From: Pseudomonas paralactis
GTDB taxonomy: Bacteria; Pseudomonadota; Gammaproteobacteria; Pseudomonadales; Pseudomonadaceae
Assembly: GCF_001439735.1 (NCBI RefSeq)
Contig: NZ_JYLN01000014.1
Span: 23,211 to 87,210, forward strand
Direction: 5' to 3'
DNA length: 64,000 nucleotides
This document shows positions 32,603 through 42,022 of the stretch, piece by piece. Every line of letters begins with the position of its first letter. Position 1 is the first letter of the stretch. The position numbers and the translations under genes are program-made. Below the pieces are notes generated by a model, which searched no databases, was not told the DNA's origin, and was given only the letters and a program-made list of their open reading frames with translations.

Positions 32603-33712
32603 ATGACCCCGACAAATCGCAAGAAACTGGTGATCGCACACTCCACGCGTGCAGGTGCACCCCAGCACGAAGTTGAAACCAACCGCGCTTTGGCCCGCTG
32701 GCTGGCGCAGATATTGGGGCTCAAGTTTGGTGGCAGTTACGACCCTCAGGTCCATGCCGGTCGCGAGCTGTATTTGCTGCCCACTCAAACCCTGGTCGGG
32801 CCGGCCTCGGCATTGCAGCTTAACGTCAGAGGGCCGGAAGATTTGTGGGGCGGCTATGTCGACCACGATTTCATGTGTACCAAAGCCATCAGTCACGGCC
32901 TGTTGAGCCCGGATGCCAAGGCACCTGAAGGTTGGTCGCCACTCTTCTGCGAGCGCGTCCGTGACGTGGTGTTGGACGGCTTGAGCGTGTTCGCCCTGGA
33001 AGACGCCAGGCCCGCCGCCACGCGCTTGCTCTATAGCGGCCCGATCCGTATGAAACCGGTGCACGCCTGTGCCGGACGCGGCCAGGAAGTTATCCACAGC
33101 CTCGATGAGTTCGACGCGATAGTGGCGCGTGCTGACGCGGCGGATCTGTTCAACGCCGGCGTGGTGCTGGAACAAGACCTGCACGATGTGGTCACCCACA
33201 GTGTGGGCCAGAGCTTTATCAGTGAGTACGTATTGAGCTATTGCGGCGAGCAATACCTGACCCAGGACGGGCAGGGCGAGCAGGTTTACGGCGGCTCCAA
33301 CCTGCTGGTCGTACCCGGCTACTACGAAGACCTGCTGCAACTGGCCCTGCCGGACGATGTGCGGCAAGCCATCGAGCAAGCCCGGGTTTTCGATAATGCT
33401 GCCGACGAAGCCTACCCGGGGTTCTACGCCTCGCGGCGCAATTACGACATCGCCCAGGGCCTGGACGGTGACGGCCAGCGCCGTAGCGGCGTGCTCGAAC
33501 AATCCTGGCGCATGGGCGGGGCCAGCAGCGCGGAAGTCGCGGCGCTGCAGAGCTTTATCAACAACCCGAGCCTCGCGGCCATTCGGGTGTCTTCGGTGGA
33601 AACCTACGTGGATCAAGCGCTGCCGGTGGATGCCATCGAGGTGTACCGAGGCCCGGCCGAAAACAGCGACTTTCTGCTCAAGTATGTGACGGTTCAATCT
33701 TATGACGGCTAG
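32603..33712 (+). CDS. DUF3182 family protein
   Basis: 369-aa protein that I recognise as DUF3182 (MTPTNRKKLVIAHSTRAGAPQHEVETNRALARWLA). The middle part (RLLYSGPIRMKPVHACAGRGQEVI ... VVLEQDLHD) has the feel of an ATP-grasp nucleotide-binding region, but no function is established. No signal peptide. AAGGGG lies before the ATG. Its last 11 bases overlap the next gene, so the pair is an operon. Confidence 0.75.
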   Translation: MTPTNRKKLVIAHSTRAGAPQHEVETNRALARWLAQILGLKFGGSYDPQVHAGRELYLLPTQTLVGPASALQLNVRGPEDLWGGYVDHDFMCTKAISHGLLSPDAKAPEGWSPLFCERVRDVVLDGLSVFALEDARPAATRLLYSGPIRMKPVHACAGRGQEVIHSLDEFDAIVARADAADLFNAGVVLEQDLHDVVTHSVGQSFISEYVLSYCGEQYLTQDGQGEQVYGGSNLLVVPGYYEDLLQLALPDDVRQAIEQARVFDNAADEAYPGFYASRRNYDIAQGLDGDGQRRSGVLEQSWRMGGASSAEVAALQSFINNPSLAAIRVSSVETYVDQALPVDAIEVYRGPAENSDFLLKYVTVQSYDG

Positions 33713-34457
33713 AAGCGAGAGCATCAGTATCGATGTAGATGACGAACAGATGAGTGGGACATTCCTCAGCCCCAAGTCCAAAGTGCCCGGCGTGTTGTTC
33801 GTGCACGGTTGGGGCGGCAGCCAGGAGCGCGATCTGGAACGCGCCAAAGGCATCGCGGGGCTGGGTTGTGTATGCCTGACCTTCGACCTGCGGGGGCACG
33901 CCGGCACCGGCATTCCCTTATCGCGCGTTACCCGCGAAGACAACCTGCGCGATTTGCTGGCCGCCTACGACCGGCTGCTGTCCCACCCGGCCATCGACAC
34001 CTCGGCGGTGGCGGTGGTGGGCACCAGCTACGGCGGCTATCTGGCAGCGATTCTGACTTCATTGCGCCCGGTGCGTTGGCTGGCGCTGCGGGTACCCGCG
34101 CTGTACCGCGATCAGGAATGGCTCAAGCCCAAGCGTGAGCTGGATAAGGCCGACCTGATGGATTATCGCGGCACGCTGGTGCATGCCGAAACCAACCGTG
34201 CGCTGCACGCCTGCGCGCAATTTACCGGCGATGTGCTGATTGTCGAATCGGAAACCGACGACCACGTGCCCCACGCCACCATCATGAGTTACCGCGCGGC
34301 GTGCCAGCAAACCCATTCCCTGACCCACCGCATCATCGACGGCGCCGATCATTCCCTGAGCGACCCGGTGTCGCAACAAGCCTACACCTCGATCCTGGTG
34401 GACTGGATTACCGAGATGGTGGTGGGTGAGCGGTTGAGCATTTTCCAATCCCGATAG
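33702..34457 (+). CDS. Alpha/beta-fold hydrolase
   Basis: 251 aa. The oxyanion-side HGWGG motif is at residues 35-39, nucleophile Ser109 is in GTSYGG, acid Asp186 or Asp187 is in SETDDHVP, and His217 is in GADHSL. The fold is that of a dienelactone-hydrolase/peptidase-like enzyme; the substrate is unknown. The 11-bp overlap with the DUF3182 gene suggests that the two proteins act together. Confidence 0.85.
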   Translation: MTARSESISIDVDDEQMSGTFLSPKSKVPGVLFVHGWGGSQERDLERAKGIAGLGCVCLTFDLRGHAGTGIPLSRVTREDNLRDLLAAYDRLLSHPAIDTSAVAVVGTSYGGYLAAILTSLRPVRWLALRVPALYRDQEWLKPKRELDKADLMDYRGTLVHAETNRALHACAQFTGDVLIVESETDDHVPHATIMSYRAACQQTHSLTHRIIDGADHSLSDPVSQQAYTSILVDWITEMVVGERLSIFQSR

Positions 34458-34461
34458 GACG

Positions 34462-35418
34462 TTAAGCGGGTGTCTTCTTCACCCGCAACGCCTTGGCCTT
34501 GGCCTCCACCCCCAAGTACATCACCAACGCAATCAGCAACGGGCAAATAAAATAAATCGCCCGATACGCGATCAACCCGGCCAACAAACTCCCCCGCGAT
34601 GCCTCATGCTGCAACAACCCGATAAACACCGCCTCCAACACCCCAAGCCCGGCGGGTATATGGGTGACCACACCGGCAATCGCGCTGATCAGCAATACGC
34701 CCATCACCAGCGGGTAATCCAGTTTGGCGGGCAGCAGTGTGAAAATAACCGCGGCCATCAGCGACCAGTTCAAGGCGCCCAGGGCCAGTTGCAGGCAGGC
34801 CATGCGCAGCGACGGCAAATTGATCTCGATGCCGCGCACCGACCACGCACGTTTTTTCGAAAACCGGCACGCCGCCAGGTAACCCAGGCTCGCGATCACC
34901 AGCAACACGCCCACACCTTGCAGCGCGCCGCTGCTGAGCTTCCAGCCCGGTGGCAGGCTGACCAGCCCGCTGCTGAACACCACCCCGGCCAGGACCATAT
35001 AGCCGAACCAATTGGTGGCCAGGCTCAGGCCGAGGATCTTGGCAATATTGCTGGTGCTTACCCCCAGTCGCGAATACAGCCGATAACGCATGGCGATGCC
35101 GCCCACCCAGGCGCTCAGATTGAGGTTGAACGCATAGCTGATAATGCCCACCGGCAGGATCTGCTTCCAGCGCAGGGGCTGGCGAATGTAGGTGCGGCCA
35201 ATCAGGTCGAAGCAGGCATACACAATAAAACTGCACAGCGTCAGCGCGCCAGCGATCAGCAATGTGCTGACTTTGAATTCGCTCAATGTCTGCAGCACTT
35301 CGCTCCAGTCGATGCGCCGGGCAAGCAGGGTGAAGAGCACGATCAGCAGCAGGAAGAACGCAATGGTCAGAGGCTTCTTCCACCGCTGGAACCGTGAGCC
35401 GTATTTTTCAGACGTCAT
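34462..35418 (-). CDS. ybhN: YbhN-like lysylphosphatidylglycerol synthase TM-region protein
   Basis: 318-aa polytopic membrane protein with about eight hydrophobic helices and the UPF0104 motifs NLNLSAWVGGIAMRYRLYSR and THIPAGLGVLEAVF. Its last position in a ybhP-clsB-ybhN unit matches the enteric ybhPON order. It overlaps the 3' end of clsB by 11 bases. The function is not firmly known; a lipid-related role is inferred from the neighbour. Confidence 0.85.
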   Translation of the reverse strand: MTSEKYGSRFQRWKKPLTIAFFLLLIVLFTLLARRIDWSEVLQTLSEFKVSTLLIAGALTLCSFIVYACFDLIGRTYIRQPLRWKQILPVGIISYAFNLNLSAWVGGIAMRYRLYSRLGVSTSNIAKILGLSLATNWFGYMVLAGVVFSSGLVSLPPGWKLSSGALQGVGVLLVIASLGYLAACRFSKKRAWSVRGIEINLPSLRMACLQLALGALNWSLMAAVIFTLLPAKLDYPLVMGVLLISAIAGVVTHIPAGLGVLEAVFIGLLQHEASRGSLLAGLIAYRAIYFICPLLIALVMYLGVEAKAKALRVKKTPA

Positions 35419-36670
35419 GGGCCGGACTCTCGATGGGTTTCAAACGCGGCTTGTGCGCCGGCAGCCAGCTCGCCAGCGCGGGGAAGTGGCGCATGACATG
35501 GAACACCAGAAAGCCCACGGTCAGGCGCCACAACCACAGGCGCGGCTTGCGCTTGGCCGGCATGGTCTGGCAATGGTCTCGCGCCAGTGCTTCCAGGCTT
35601 TGGTACAACTGCTGGTTGAAGGCGCGGTCGCGAATCAGCGCGTTGGCTTCCAGGTTCAGCGCCAGGCTCAGGGGGTCGAGGTTGCTTGAGCCCACGGTGC
35701 TCCATTCGTCGTCCACCAGCGCCACCTTGCCGTGCAACGGGCGTTGGCAGTACTCGTGAATGACCACGCCATCCTTGAGCAGGTAATCGTAGAGCATCCG
35801 CGCCGCCAGCTTGGCCAGCAGCACGTCGGGCTGGCCCTGCATGATCAACTGCACCTTCACGCCACGGCGCGCCGCATTACGAATCTCACGCAGCAAGCGA
35901 TAGCCTGGGAAGAAATACGCGTTGGCAATCACCACCCGCTGCCGGGCCTGGCTCAAGGCGTGGATATACGCTTCTTCGATGTCGTCGCGATGCTGGACAT
36001 TGTCGCGATAAATCAGGCGCACCAGCCCGTCACCGTGCTCGTCGGTCCAGGGTGAAGGCCGCTGCTGGCGGCGGCGCCAACCTCTGCGGGTGCGCACCTG
36101 GCGGCCGCTTTGGGCAAGGGCGAAATGGTGCAGGTCGGCGACTGCCGGGCCGATGATCTGTACCGCGTAATCCTGCTTGGCTTCGGGGCCGAAATCCCCC
36201 AAATGGTCAGCAGAAAAGTTGATCCCGCCGATAAACGCCACGCTGGCGTCTACCACTACGATCTTGCGGTGCAGGCGGCGAAACCAGTTGGTGCGTATGC
36301 CGAGGGTTTTGGACGCCGGGTCAAACATCTGCACCATCACACCGGCTTCGGCCAGTTCGCGCAGAAACGCCGGGCTCAGCTCGCCGCAGCCGAAACCGTC
36401 GAGGCTGACCACCACCTTGACCCCGCGTTGCGCCGCTTCGATGAGGATGCCTTGCAGCTCATGACCGACCTTGTCTTCAAAGAGGATGAAGGTCTCCAGC
36501 AGGATTTCGCGCTGGGCTTTGCGCATGGCGTCGAACACCGCAGGAAAATACGCCTCGCCATTTTCCAGCAATTGCAGGCGATTGCCGCTCTGCCAGCCGT
36601 AGTCCAGGTCCCGGGCCTTGCTGTCATCCGGCGGCTGGTCGGTGGCGATATGTTCTACCGCAATGTTCAT
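35408..36670 (-). CDS. clsB: Cardiolipin synthase B
   Basis: 420-aa phospholipase D-superfamily enzyme that makes cardiolipin or phosphatidylglycerol from phosphatidyl donors. Both HKD motifs are seen: LHRKIVVVDASVAFIGGIN (about 133-151) and LHGKVALVDDEWSTVGSSNLD (about 315-335). There is no N-terminal membrane anchor, as in ClsB. Its ATG overlaps the ybhP stop by 4 bases. The C-terminal 80 residues include a hydrophobic segment. Confidence 0.92.
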   Translation of the reverse strand: MNIAVEHIATDQPPDDSKARDLDYGWQSGNRLQLLENGEAYFPAVFDAMRKAQREILLETFILFEDKVGHELQGILIEAAQRGVKVVVSLDGFGCGELSPAFLRELAEAGVMVQMFDPASKTLGIRTNWFRRLHRKIVVVDASVAFIGGINFSADHLGDFGPEAKQDYAVQIIGPAVADLHHFALAQSGRQVRTRRGWRRRQQRPSPWTDEHGDGLVRLIYRDNVQHRDDIEEAYIHALSQARQRVVIANAYFFPGYRLLREIRNAARRGVKVQLIMQGQPDVLLAKLAARMLYDYLLKDGVVIHEYCQRPLHGKVALVDDEWSTVGSSNLDPLSLALNLEANALIRDRAFNQQLYQSLEALARDHCQTMPAKRKPRLWLWRLTVGFLVFHVMRHFPALASWLPAHKPRLKPIESPAHDV

Positions 36671-37443
36671 AACTCAATCTCCACCGACAGGGGCACGTGG
36701 TCTGACAGGTGCGACCACGGCCGCGTGGTGAGCACGCGCGGGTTGTGGATGGTCAGGTTGCGCACATAGATGCGATCCAGCGCCAGCAACGGCAGGCGAG
36801 CCGGGAACGTCCGTGCAGGCTTGCCCTGGGTGTGGATGAACACTTCCTGCAGGCCGCTTTGGCTCAGGTCGGCCTTTTGCCGCCAGTCATTGAAATCGCC
36901 GGCGACCACCAGGGGCGCATCGGCGGGAATCTCGCCAATACGCTGCTCAAGCAAGCGCAATTGCTGTTGGCGATGCCCTTCGCGCAAGCCCAAGTGGATG
37001 CAGATAGCATGCACCTCGCGCTCGCCGCCCGGCAGACGCAATACACAATGCAGCAGGCCGCGGTTTTCATGGCCGCTTTGGGAGATGTCGAGGTTGTCGT
37101 AACGGATGATCTGGAATTTCGACAGCAACGCATTGCCATGGTCGCCATGGGGGTAGACCGCATTGCGACCATAGGCAAACTGCGGCCAGATGCTGTCGGC
37201 GAGGAATTCATACTGCGGCATCTTCGGCCAGTCGCTATAACGCTGGGGATGGCGCTCGTGGGTGCCGTGGATTTCTTGCAGGAACACCATGTCGGCACCC
37301 ACGCTGCGCACCGCTTCGCGCAGTTCGGGCAAGATGAAGCGCCGATTCAGCGCGGTGAAGCCCTTGTGGATATTCACCGTCAGCACGGTAAAGCGTGTGA
37401 TGGGGGCGGTCGGCGTGACAGGAATCAGCTCGGGGTGAGTCAT
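36667..37443 (-). CDS. ybhP: YbhP-like endonuclease/exonuclease/phosphatase-family protein
   Basis: 258 aa of the EEP (DNase I/Mg phosphatase) fold. Motifs: LTVNIHKGF near residue 20, LQEIHG with the metal Glu, AGDFNDWR and the C-terminal LSDHVPLSVEIEL with the catalytic Asp-His. It is the first gene of the ybhP-clsB-ybhN unit and overlaps the DUF72 gene upstream by 4 bases. The substrate is unknown; a phosphodiesterase acting on lipid head groups or nucleic acid is possible. Confidence 0.88.
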   Translation of the reverse strand: MTHPELIPVTPTAPITRFTVLTVNIHKGFTALNRRFILPELREAVRSVGADMVFLQEIHGTHERHPQRYSDWPKMPQYEFLADSIWPQFAYGRNAVYPHGDHGNALLSKFQIIRYDNLDISQSGHENRGLLHCVLRLPGGEREVHAICIHLGLREGHRQQQLRLLEQRIGEIPADAPLVVAGDFNDWRQKADLSQSGLQEVFIHTQGKPARTFPARLPLLALDRIYVRNLTIHNPRVLTTRPWSHLSDHVPLSVEIEL

Positions 37444-38366
37444 GGCAGCACTCCCGGTTCCGGCAACTGGCCGGGTGCTGTGAGCAGGTGCTTATCCAGG
37501 CCGAAGCGCTGCAACAGCTGGCGCGCATCGAAAGGCGCACGCACTTTGATGTCGTTGTCGAAAAAGCAGAACACGTCACGCTGTTTGCGCACGCGGGGTT
37601 TGCGTTGCGGGGCCACAAGGTGCGCATCCGTAGGCTGTTTGCCCTTAGCCCAGCGTTCGATACGGTCGCCCCAGCGTTTGAGCGCCTCATCGGTATAGCC
37701 GCTGGCGTACAGCTGCTTGTCGCCATGTAGTCGCAAGTACATGAAGTTGGCAGTGACGTCTTCGATATACGGCCACTTGCCTGCGGTGTCTGCCACCACC
37801 AGCGCAACGCCGTACTTGTCCAGCAGCTGCACAAACTCTGGTACCGCAAAGCTCGTGTGGCGAATCTCCACCGCATGGCGCAGAGGTTTTTTGCCATGGG
37901 CTTTCATGCTCGCTTTGCCGTTCAGGCGTGGCTCATGCTGGCGGGCGAGGGCGGCGGCCTGTTGGGTGTCGGTGGGTAAGTCGGCGAGGAAGGCCTCGAA
38001 CAGCGCGGCGTCGAATTTGAAGCTGGGCGGGAACTGCCAGAGGATGGGGCCCAACTTTTCTTTGAGCTCCAGCACCCCGGAGGCGAAGAAGTTTGCCATG
38101 GGTTTGTGCACCTCGCGCAAACGCAGGATGTGCGTGACATAGCGGGGTGCCTTGACGCTGAACATGAACCCTTCAGGCGTATCGGCATACCACTGCGCAT
38201 AGCGCTTGGGGGTTTGCAGCGCATAGAAAGAGCCGTTGATTTCAATGCTGCTCACGGCGCGTGACGCAAACTGCAACTCGCGTTTCTGGGTCAGCCCGTC
38301 GGGGTAGAAATCCCCGCGCCAGGGCGTGTAGCGCCAGCCGGAAATGCCGATATGAATCGCCGCCAT
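37440..38366 (-). CDS. DUF72 family protein (YecE-like)
   Basis: 308 aa from the ATG at 38366 (MAAIHIGISGWRYTPWRGDFYPDG), which has AGGAG at 6 bases; the frame extends 21 codons upstream without conservation. DUF72 proteins have a TIM-barrel-like fold: EINGSFYALQTPKRYAQWYADTP and KAPRYVTHILRLR are typical. The function is unknown. It overlaps ybhP by 4 bases, so it is the promoter-proximal gene of this minus-strand unit. Confidence 0.87.
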   Translation of the reverse strand: MAAIHIGISGWRYTPWRGDFYPDGLTQKRELQFASRAVSSIEINGSFYALQTPKRYAQWYADTPEGFMFSVKAPRYVTHILRLREVHKPMANFFASGVLELKEKLGPILWQFPPSFKFDAALFEAFLADLPTDTQQAAALARQHEPRLNGKASMKAHGKKPLRHAVEIRHTSFAVPEFVQLLDKYGVALVVADTAGKWPYIEDVTANFMYLRLHGDKQLYASGYTDEALKRWGDRIERWAKGKQPTDAHLVAPQRKPRVRKQRDVFCFFDNDIKVRAPFDARQLLQRFGLDKHLLTAPGQLPEPGVLP

Positions 38367-38467
38367 GCTTGCTCCTGTGAAGGTGGGGTGCGTTATGGAT
38401 GACTGCGGTATTTGGCTGAAAGTTTCCACATTCCTACGGACGGCGCAGAGAGCCGCACCGACCCACA

Positions 38468-38565
38468 GTAGGAGCGAGCTTGCTCGCGAAAAACGTCAAC
38501 GATAACGAGGGTTTACTGAATGAGCGCGGCGCGTGTGAGTTTTTCGCGAACAAGTTCGCTCCTAC
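38468..38565. repeat. REP doublet (GTAGGAGCGAGCTTGCTCGCGAA type)
   Basis: Two inverted copies of a Pseudomonas REP palindrome, beginning GTAGGAGCGAGCTTGCTCGC and ending with the diverged complement GCGAACAAGTTCGCTCCTAC. The pair spans an intergenic region between the divergent DUF72 and mscS-like genes. Same family as 55023-55120. Confidence 0.85.
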
Positions 38566-38680
38566 AAAAGCCTTAACTGACTGGCCCCACATATTTAAAG
38601 TGCGGGCCCGCAGACGCAGGGAACGATCAAGGCTCAAACCCGTCAGTTCCTTACAGACCCTTCTGAAGGAGCCCGCTGTT

Positions 38681-40759
38681 TTGCTGAATTTAAAGACTGC
38701 ATTACTGCTCGGGGCGCTGCTGTTCTGCGGCAGCGGCGCGTTGCAAGCCGCGGCCACCGCGCCGGAGCCCGACGCGGCGGCCAAGCCTGAATTGCTGGTG
38801 GAGGGCGGTCTGCTGGGCGCCATCAGCTCCAGCATTGACGATGTGCAGCGCAAGCTTGATCTGAACCAGAACTTTATCGACGAGTGGCGCCTGCGAGCCG
38901 ACCGGGCCGCGAATGAGGTCGGGCGGCTGGTCGATCAGACTGCCGCGCGCTCGCCGTGGAGCGTGGCCGGGGATTTTCTGCTGTTATCCGCCGTTTGGGT
39001 CGGTGCTTTTGCGTTGCTGACGTTACTGGGGCGCTTTATCGTGCGGCGCTTGAGCCTGCGCGCATTCTTGCGTCGTCGGGCACGCTTGCTGGCCGTGCTG
39101 GGGTATGTGGTGCCTTACACCCTCCCTGCGGTTATCTGCCTGCCATTGACGCTGTATGTCAGCCACTTTCTAGCCACTTCCGTAGGGCGGGCGCTGGCGC
39201 TGTGTTTTGCCTACGCCACCAGTAGCGGCATCTTTTCCACTTCCATGCTGCTGTGTGTGATCGTCATGTTCAATGTCGGCCACAAGCGCCCGGCGGTGCA
39301 GATCATTTGCGACTATTGCCCCAAACCTCTGTTCCTGATCGGCTTCCTTGCCGCCCTCAGCGATGCTCTCACCAGCCCGCAGATCGCCCGGCAACTGGGC
39401 GGCAACGTCACCAGCAGCGTGGCGGTGTTTACCGGGCTGTTCGCGACAGTGATCTTCGGTGTGCTGGTGGTTCGCCTGCGTCGCCCGGTGGCGCATTTGA
39501 TTCGCAACCGGCCGTTGGCGCAGCGCCTTAAGCATCCGGCGTTGCAACAGTCGCTGCGGGTATTTTCCGGGTTGTGGTACTGGCCGATTCTGTTGATGGT
39601 GCTGGTTTCGGCGATCAACCTGATCGGTGCCGGCGACGACAATCAAAAGACCCTGCGCTGCGCGTTGTTAACCACCATCCTCCTTATCGGCACGGTGTTT
39701 CTCAGCACTGTGCTGCAACACCTGTTCAAGTCTCGCAGCCAAGTGGCGATACAGCGCAGCAGTGCGTACAAAGAGCGCTTTCTGAGCCTGCTGCACGCGA
39801 TATTGCGCATCGTGATGGCCATCGCTTTTATCGAGATACTGGGGCGTATCTGGGGCGTGTCGCTGTTGGAGTTTGCCCAACGCAACTCAGTGGGGCGCGC
39901 GATCAGCGACTCGCTCAGCAGCATCGGCCTGATCCTGCTGATGACATGGCTGTTCTGGGTGGTACTCGATACGGCGATTCAGGAAGCGCTCAAGCCACCG
40001 GTGAACAAACGCTCCAGCCGCCAGCCCAGTACGCGGGTCAAAACCATCCTGCCGTTGCTGCGTAATGCGGTGAAAATCATTCTGGTGGTCATCTGTGCGA
40101 TCACCACCATGGCCAATCTGGGTATCAACGTCGCGCCGTTACTTGCGGGTGCAGGGGTGGTCGGCCTGGCGATTGGTTTTGGTTCCCAGCAGTTGGTTCA
40201 GGACGTGATCACCGGCCTGTTTATCATCATCGAAGACACGCTCTCCATCGGCGACTGGGTGGTGCTCGACTCCGGCCACGCCGGGACTGTGGAGGGCCTG
40301 ACTATCCGCACCCTGCGCCTGCGTGACGGCAAAGGCTTTGTGCATTCGGTGCCGTTCGGGCAGATCAAGGCGGTCACCAACCAGTCGCGCCAGTTCGCCT
40401 ACGCGTTCTTCTCGGTGCAGTTCACCTACGACACCGATGTGGACAAGGCCGTGGAGCTGATCCGCGAAGCGGGCCAGTCGATTCGCGACGATGTGTTCCT
40501 CAAGTACAACCTGCAGGGGCCGCTGGAAGTATTCGGCGTGGACAAGATGGACCTCAATGGCGTGGTGCTCACCGCGCAATTTCGCACGGTATCGGGTGGG
40601 CAATATGCGGTGAGCCGGGCGTTCAACCAGCGCCTGAAGAAGCTTGTGGATAACTGCGATGAGGTGCATTTTGCGCAGACTTATCCACAACGGGTGCTGT
40701 TGCCCAAGCGTGTGGCGCAGGTGGATGAGGCGCAGGCCGAGCAACTCAGGCCGCAATGA
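38681..40759 (+). CDS. Large MscS-family mechanosensitive channel
   Basis: 692 aa if started at the TTG at 38681, which follows AAGGAG and gives a good signal peptide (MLNLKTALLLGALLFCGSGALQAAA); the frame upstream runs through the REP element and is not coding. Several TM helices lie at about 90-520, the pore helix and beta domain at about 485-600 (GVVGLAIGFGSQQLVQDVITGLFIIIEDTLSIGDWVV), then the C-terminal cage. It resembles YbdG/MscM-class extended channels that release solutes on osmotic downshock. Confidence 0.88.
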   Translation: MLNLKTALLLGALLFCGSGALQAAATAPEPDAAAKPELLVEGGLLGAISSSIDDVQRKLDLNQNFIDEWRLRADRAANEVGRLVDQTAARSPWSVAGDFLLLSAVWVGAFALLTLLGRFIVRRLSLRAFLRRRARLLAVLGYVVPYTLPAVICLPLTLYVSHFLATSVGRALALCFAYATSSGIFSTSMLLCVIVMFNVGHKRPAVQIICDYCPKPLFLIGFLAALSDALTSPQIARQLGGNVTSSVAVFTGLFATVIFGVLVVRLRRPVAHLIRNRPLAQRLKHPALQQSLRVFSGLWYWPILLMVLVSAINLIGAGDDNQKTLRCALLTTILLIGTVFLSTVLQHLFKSRSQVAIQRSSAYKERFLSLLHAILRIVMAIAFIEILGRIWGVSLLEFAQRNSVGRAISDSLSSIGLILLMTWLFWVVLDTAIQEALKPPVNKRSSRQPSTRVKTILPLLRNAVKIILVVICAITTMANLGINVAPLLAGAGVVGLAIGFGSQQLVQDVITGLFIIIEDTLSIGDWVVLDSGHAGTVEGLTIRTLRLRDGKGFVHSVPFGQIKAVTNQSRQFAYAFFSVQFTYDTDVDKAVELIREAGQSIRDDVFLKYNLQGPLEVFGVDKMDLNGVVLTAQFRTVSGGQYAVSRAFNQRLKKLVDNCDEVHFAQTYPQRVLLPKRVAQVDEAQAEQLRPQ

Positions 40760-40996
40760 CGAGGCCTTGAAATCGGCGGCGCTGACGGATCGGCGGCCAC
40801 GTCTGGGCACCTGTCATCGAGGGGAAAGTGCTGCAAAACCATCCACCGGCTCCAACAAGTTGCAAACACGTACTTTATCCGTGACGGTTGCGCTACAAAC
40901 CCGCAAAATGCAACGATTCTGGCAACTACCTGCGGCAAGGCGCACACGCCTGTCGATAATAACCATCGTTCCAAACAGACCGGGCCTGCTCAATCT

Positions 40997-41881
40997 ATGC
41001 GAATGCGCCTTATGTTACTGGGCGGCGGGAATGCCCTCGGGCAGGCGCTGATTCGCCTCGGTGCAGAGGAAGACATCGGTTTCCTCGCCCCCAAACCGCC
41101 CCAAGACGGCTGGGATGCCGCGAGCCTTACCCAATTGCTCGACGACACCCGTCCCGATGCGTTGATCAACCTCGCCTACTATTTCGACTGGTTCCAGGCC
41201 GAAACCGTGAGCGAAACCCGCCTGGCTGCGCAGGAGTTCGCCATCGAACGCCTGGCTGAATTGTGCCAGCACCACAGCATCACGCTGCTGCAACCTTCCA
41301 GCTATCGCGTGTTCGATGGTTCACGCGCCACCGCTTACAGCGAAAAAGACGAGCCGGTGCCCCTGGGCCTGCGCGGCCAGGCGTTGTGGCGTATCGAGCA
41401 GAGCGTGCGCGCCACTTGCCCGCAACATGTGCTGCTGCGATTTGGCTGGTTGCTCGATGACAGTGTCGACGGCACGCTCGGGCGTTTCCTGGCTCGGGCT
41501 GAAAAGCCGGATGAGCTGTTGATGGCCGACGACCGTCGCGGCAACCCGACGCCGGTGGACGACGCCGCACGGGTGATTATCTCGGTGCTCAAGCAGCTCG
41601 ATTGCGCGGCGCCGTTGTGGGGCACCTACCACTATGCCGGGCACGAGGCGACCACGCCGTTGGCGCTGGGCCAGGCGATTATCACCGAAGCGCGCAATTT
41701 CCACCCGCTGGCGATCGAGTCGCCGACTGCCCAGGCCCATGCGGCCCGGCCGGATGCGGCAGAGGAACCGCAGCACGCGGTGCTGGCGTGCAAGAAGATC
41801 CTGCATACCTTTGGCATCAAGCCAAGGGCATGGCGGGCGGGGCTTCCGGCACTATTGGATCGGTTCTACCGCCACAGCTGA
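40997..41881 (+). CDS. RmlD-like NAD(P)-dependent sugar-nucleotide/epimerase-family protein
   Basis: 294-aa Rossmann-fold protein of the dTDP-4-dehydrorhamnose reductase type (LMLLGGGNALGQALIRLG at the N-terminus, LINLAYYFDWFQAE, RFGWLLDD). The usual YxxxK catalytic pair is not obvious in LQPSSYRVFDGSRATAYSEKDEPVP, where Tyr or Lys may be shifted. The substrate is unknown. It corresponds by position to PA4068 of PAO1, next to oprG. The 237 bp before it hold no recognisable gene. Confidence 0.75.
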   Translation: MRMRLMLLGGGNALGQALIRLGAEEDIGFLAPKPPQDGWDAASLTQLLDDTRPDALINLAYYFDWFQAETVSETRLAAQEFAIERLAELCQHHSITLLQPSSYRVFDGSRATAYSEKDEPVPLGLRGQALWRIEQSVRATCPQHVLLRFGWLLDDSVDGTLGRFLARAEKPDELLMADDRRGNPTPVDDAARVIISVLKQLDCAAPLWGTYHYAGHEATTPLALGQAIITEARNFHPLAIESPTAQAHAARPDAAEEPQHAVLACKKILHTFGIKPRAWRAGLPALLDRFYRHS

Positions 41882-41899
41882 CGCCACACAAAACCAAAA

Positions 41900-42003
41900 T
41901 GTGGGAGGGGCTTGCTCCCGATAGCAGAGTGTCAGTCAATAGATTCATGGACTGGTCCACCGCTATCGGGAGCAAGTCGAATCGTCGCACCGCCCCTCCC
42001 ACA
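41900..42003. repeat. REP doublet (TGTGGGAGGGGCTTGCTCCCGAT type, one variant arm)
   Basis: The left arm TGTGGGAGGGGCTTGCTCCC is answered by an inverted right arm that starts GGGAGCAAG but then carries about 16 extra bases (TCGAATCGTCGCACCG) before CCCCTCCCACA. It lies between the RmlD-like gene and oprG, whose 3' ends converge. Confidence 0.85.
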
Positions 42004-42022
42004 GTTGTTTATGCAGTGTTGC

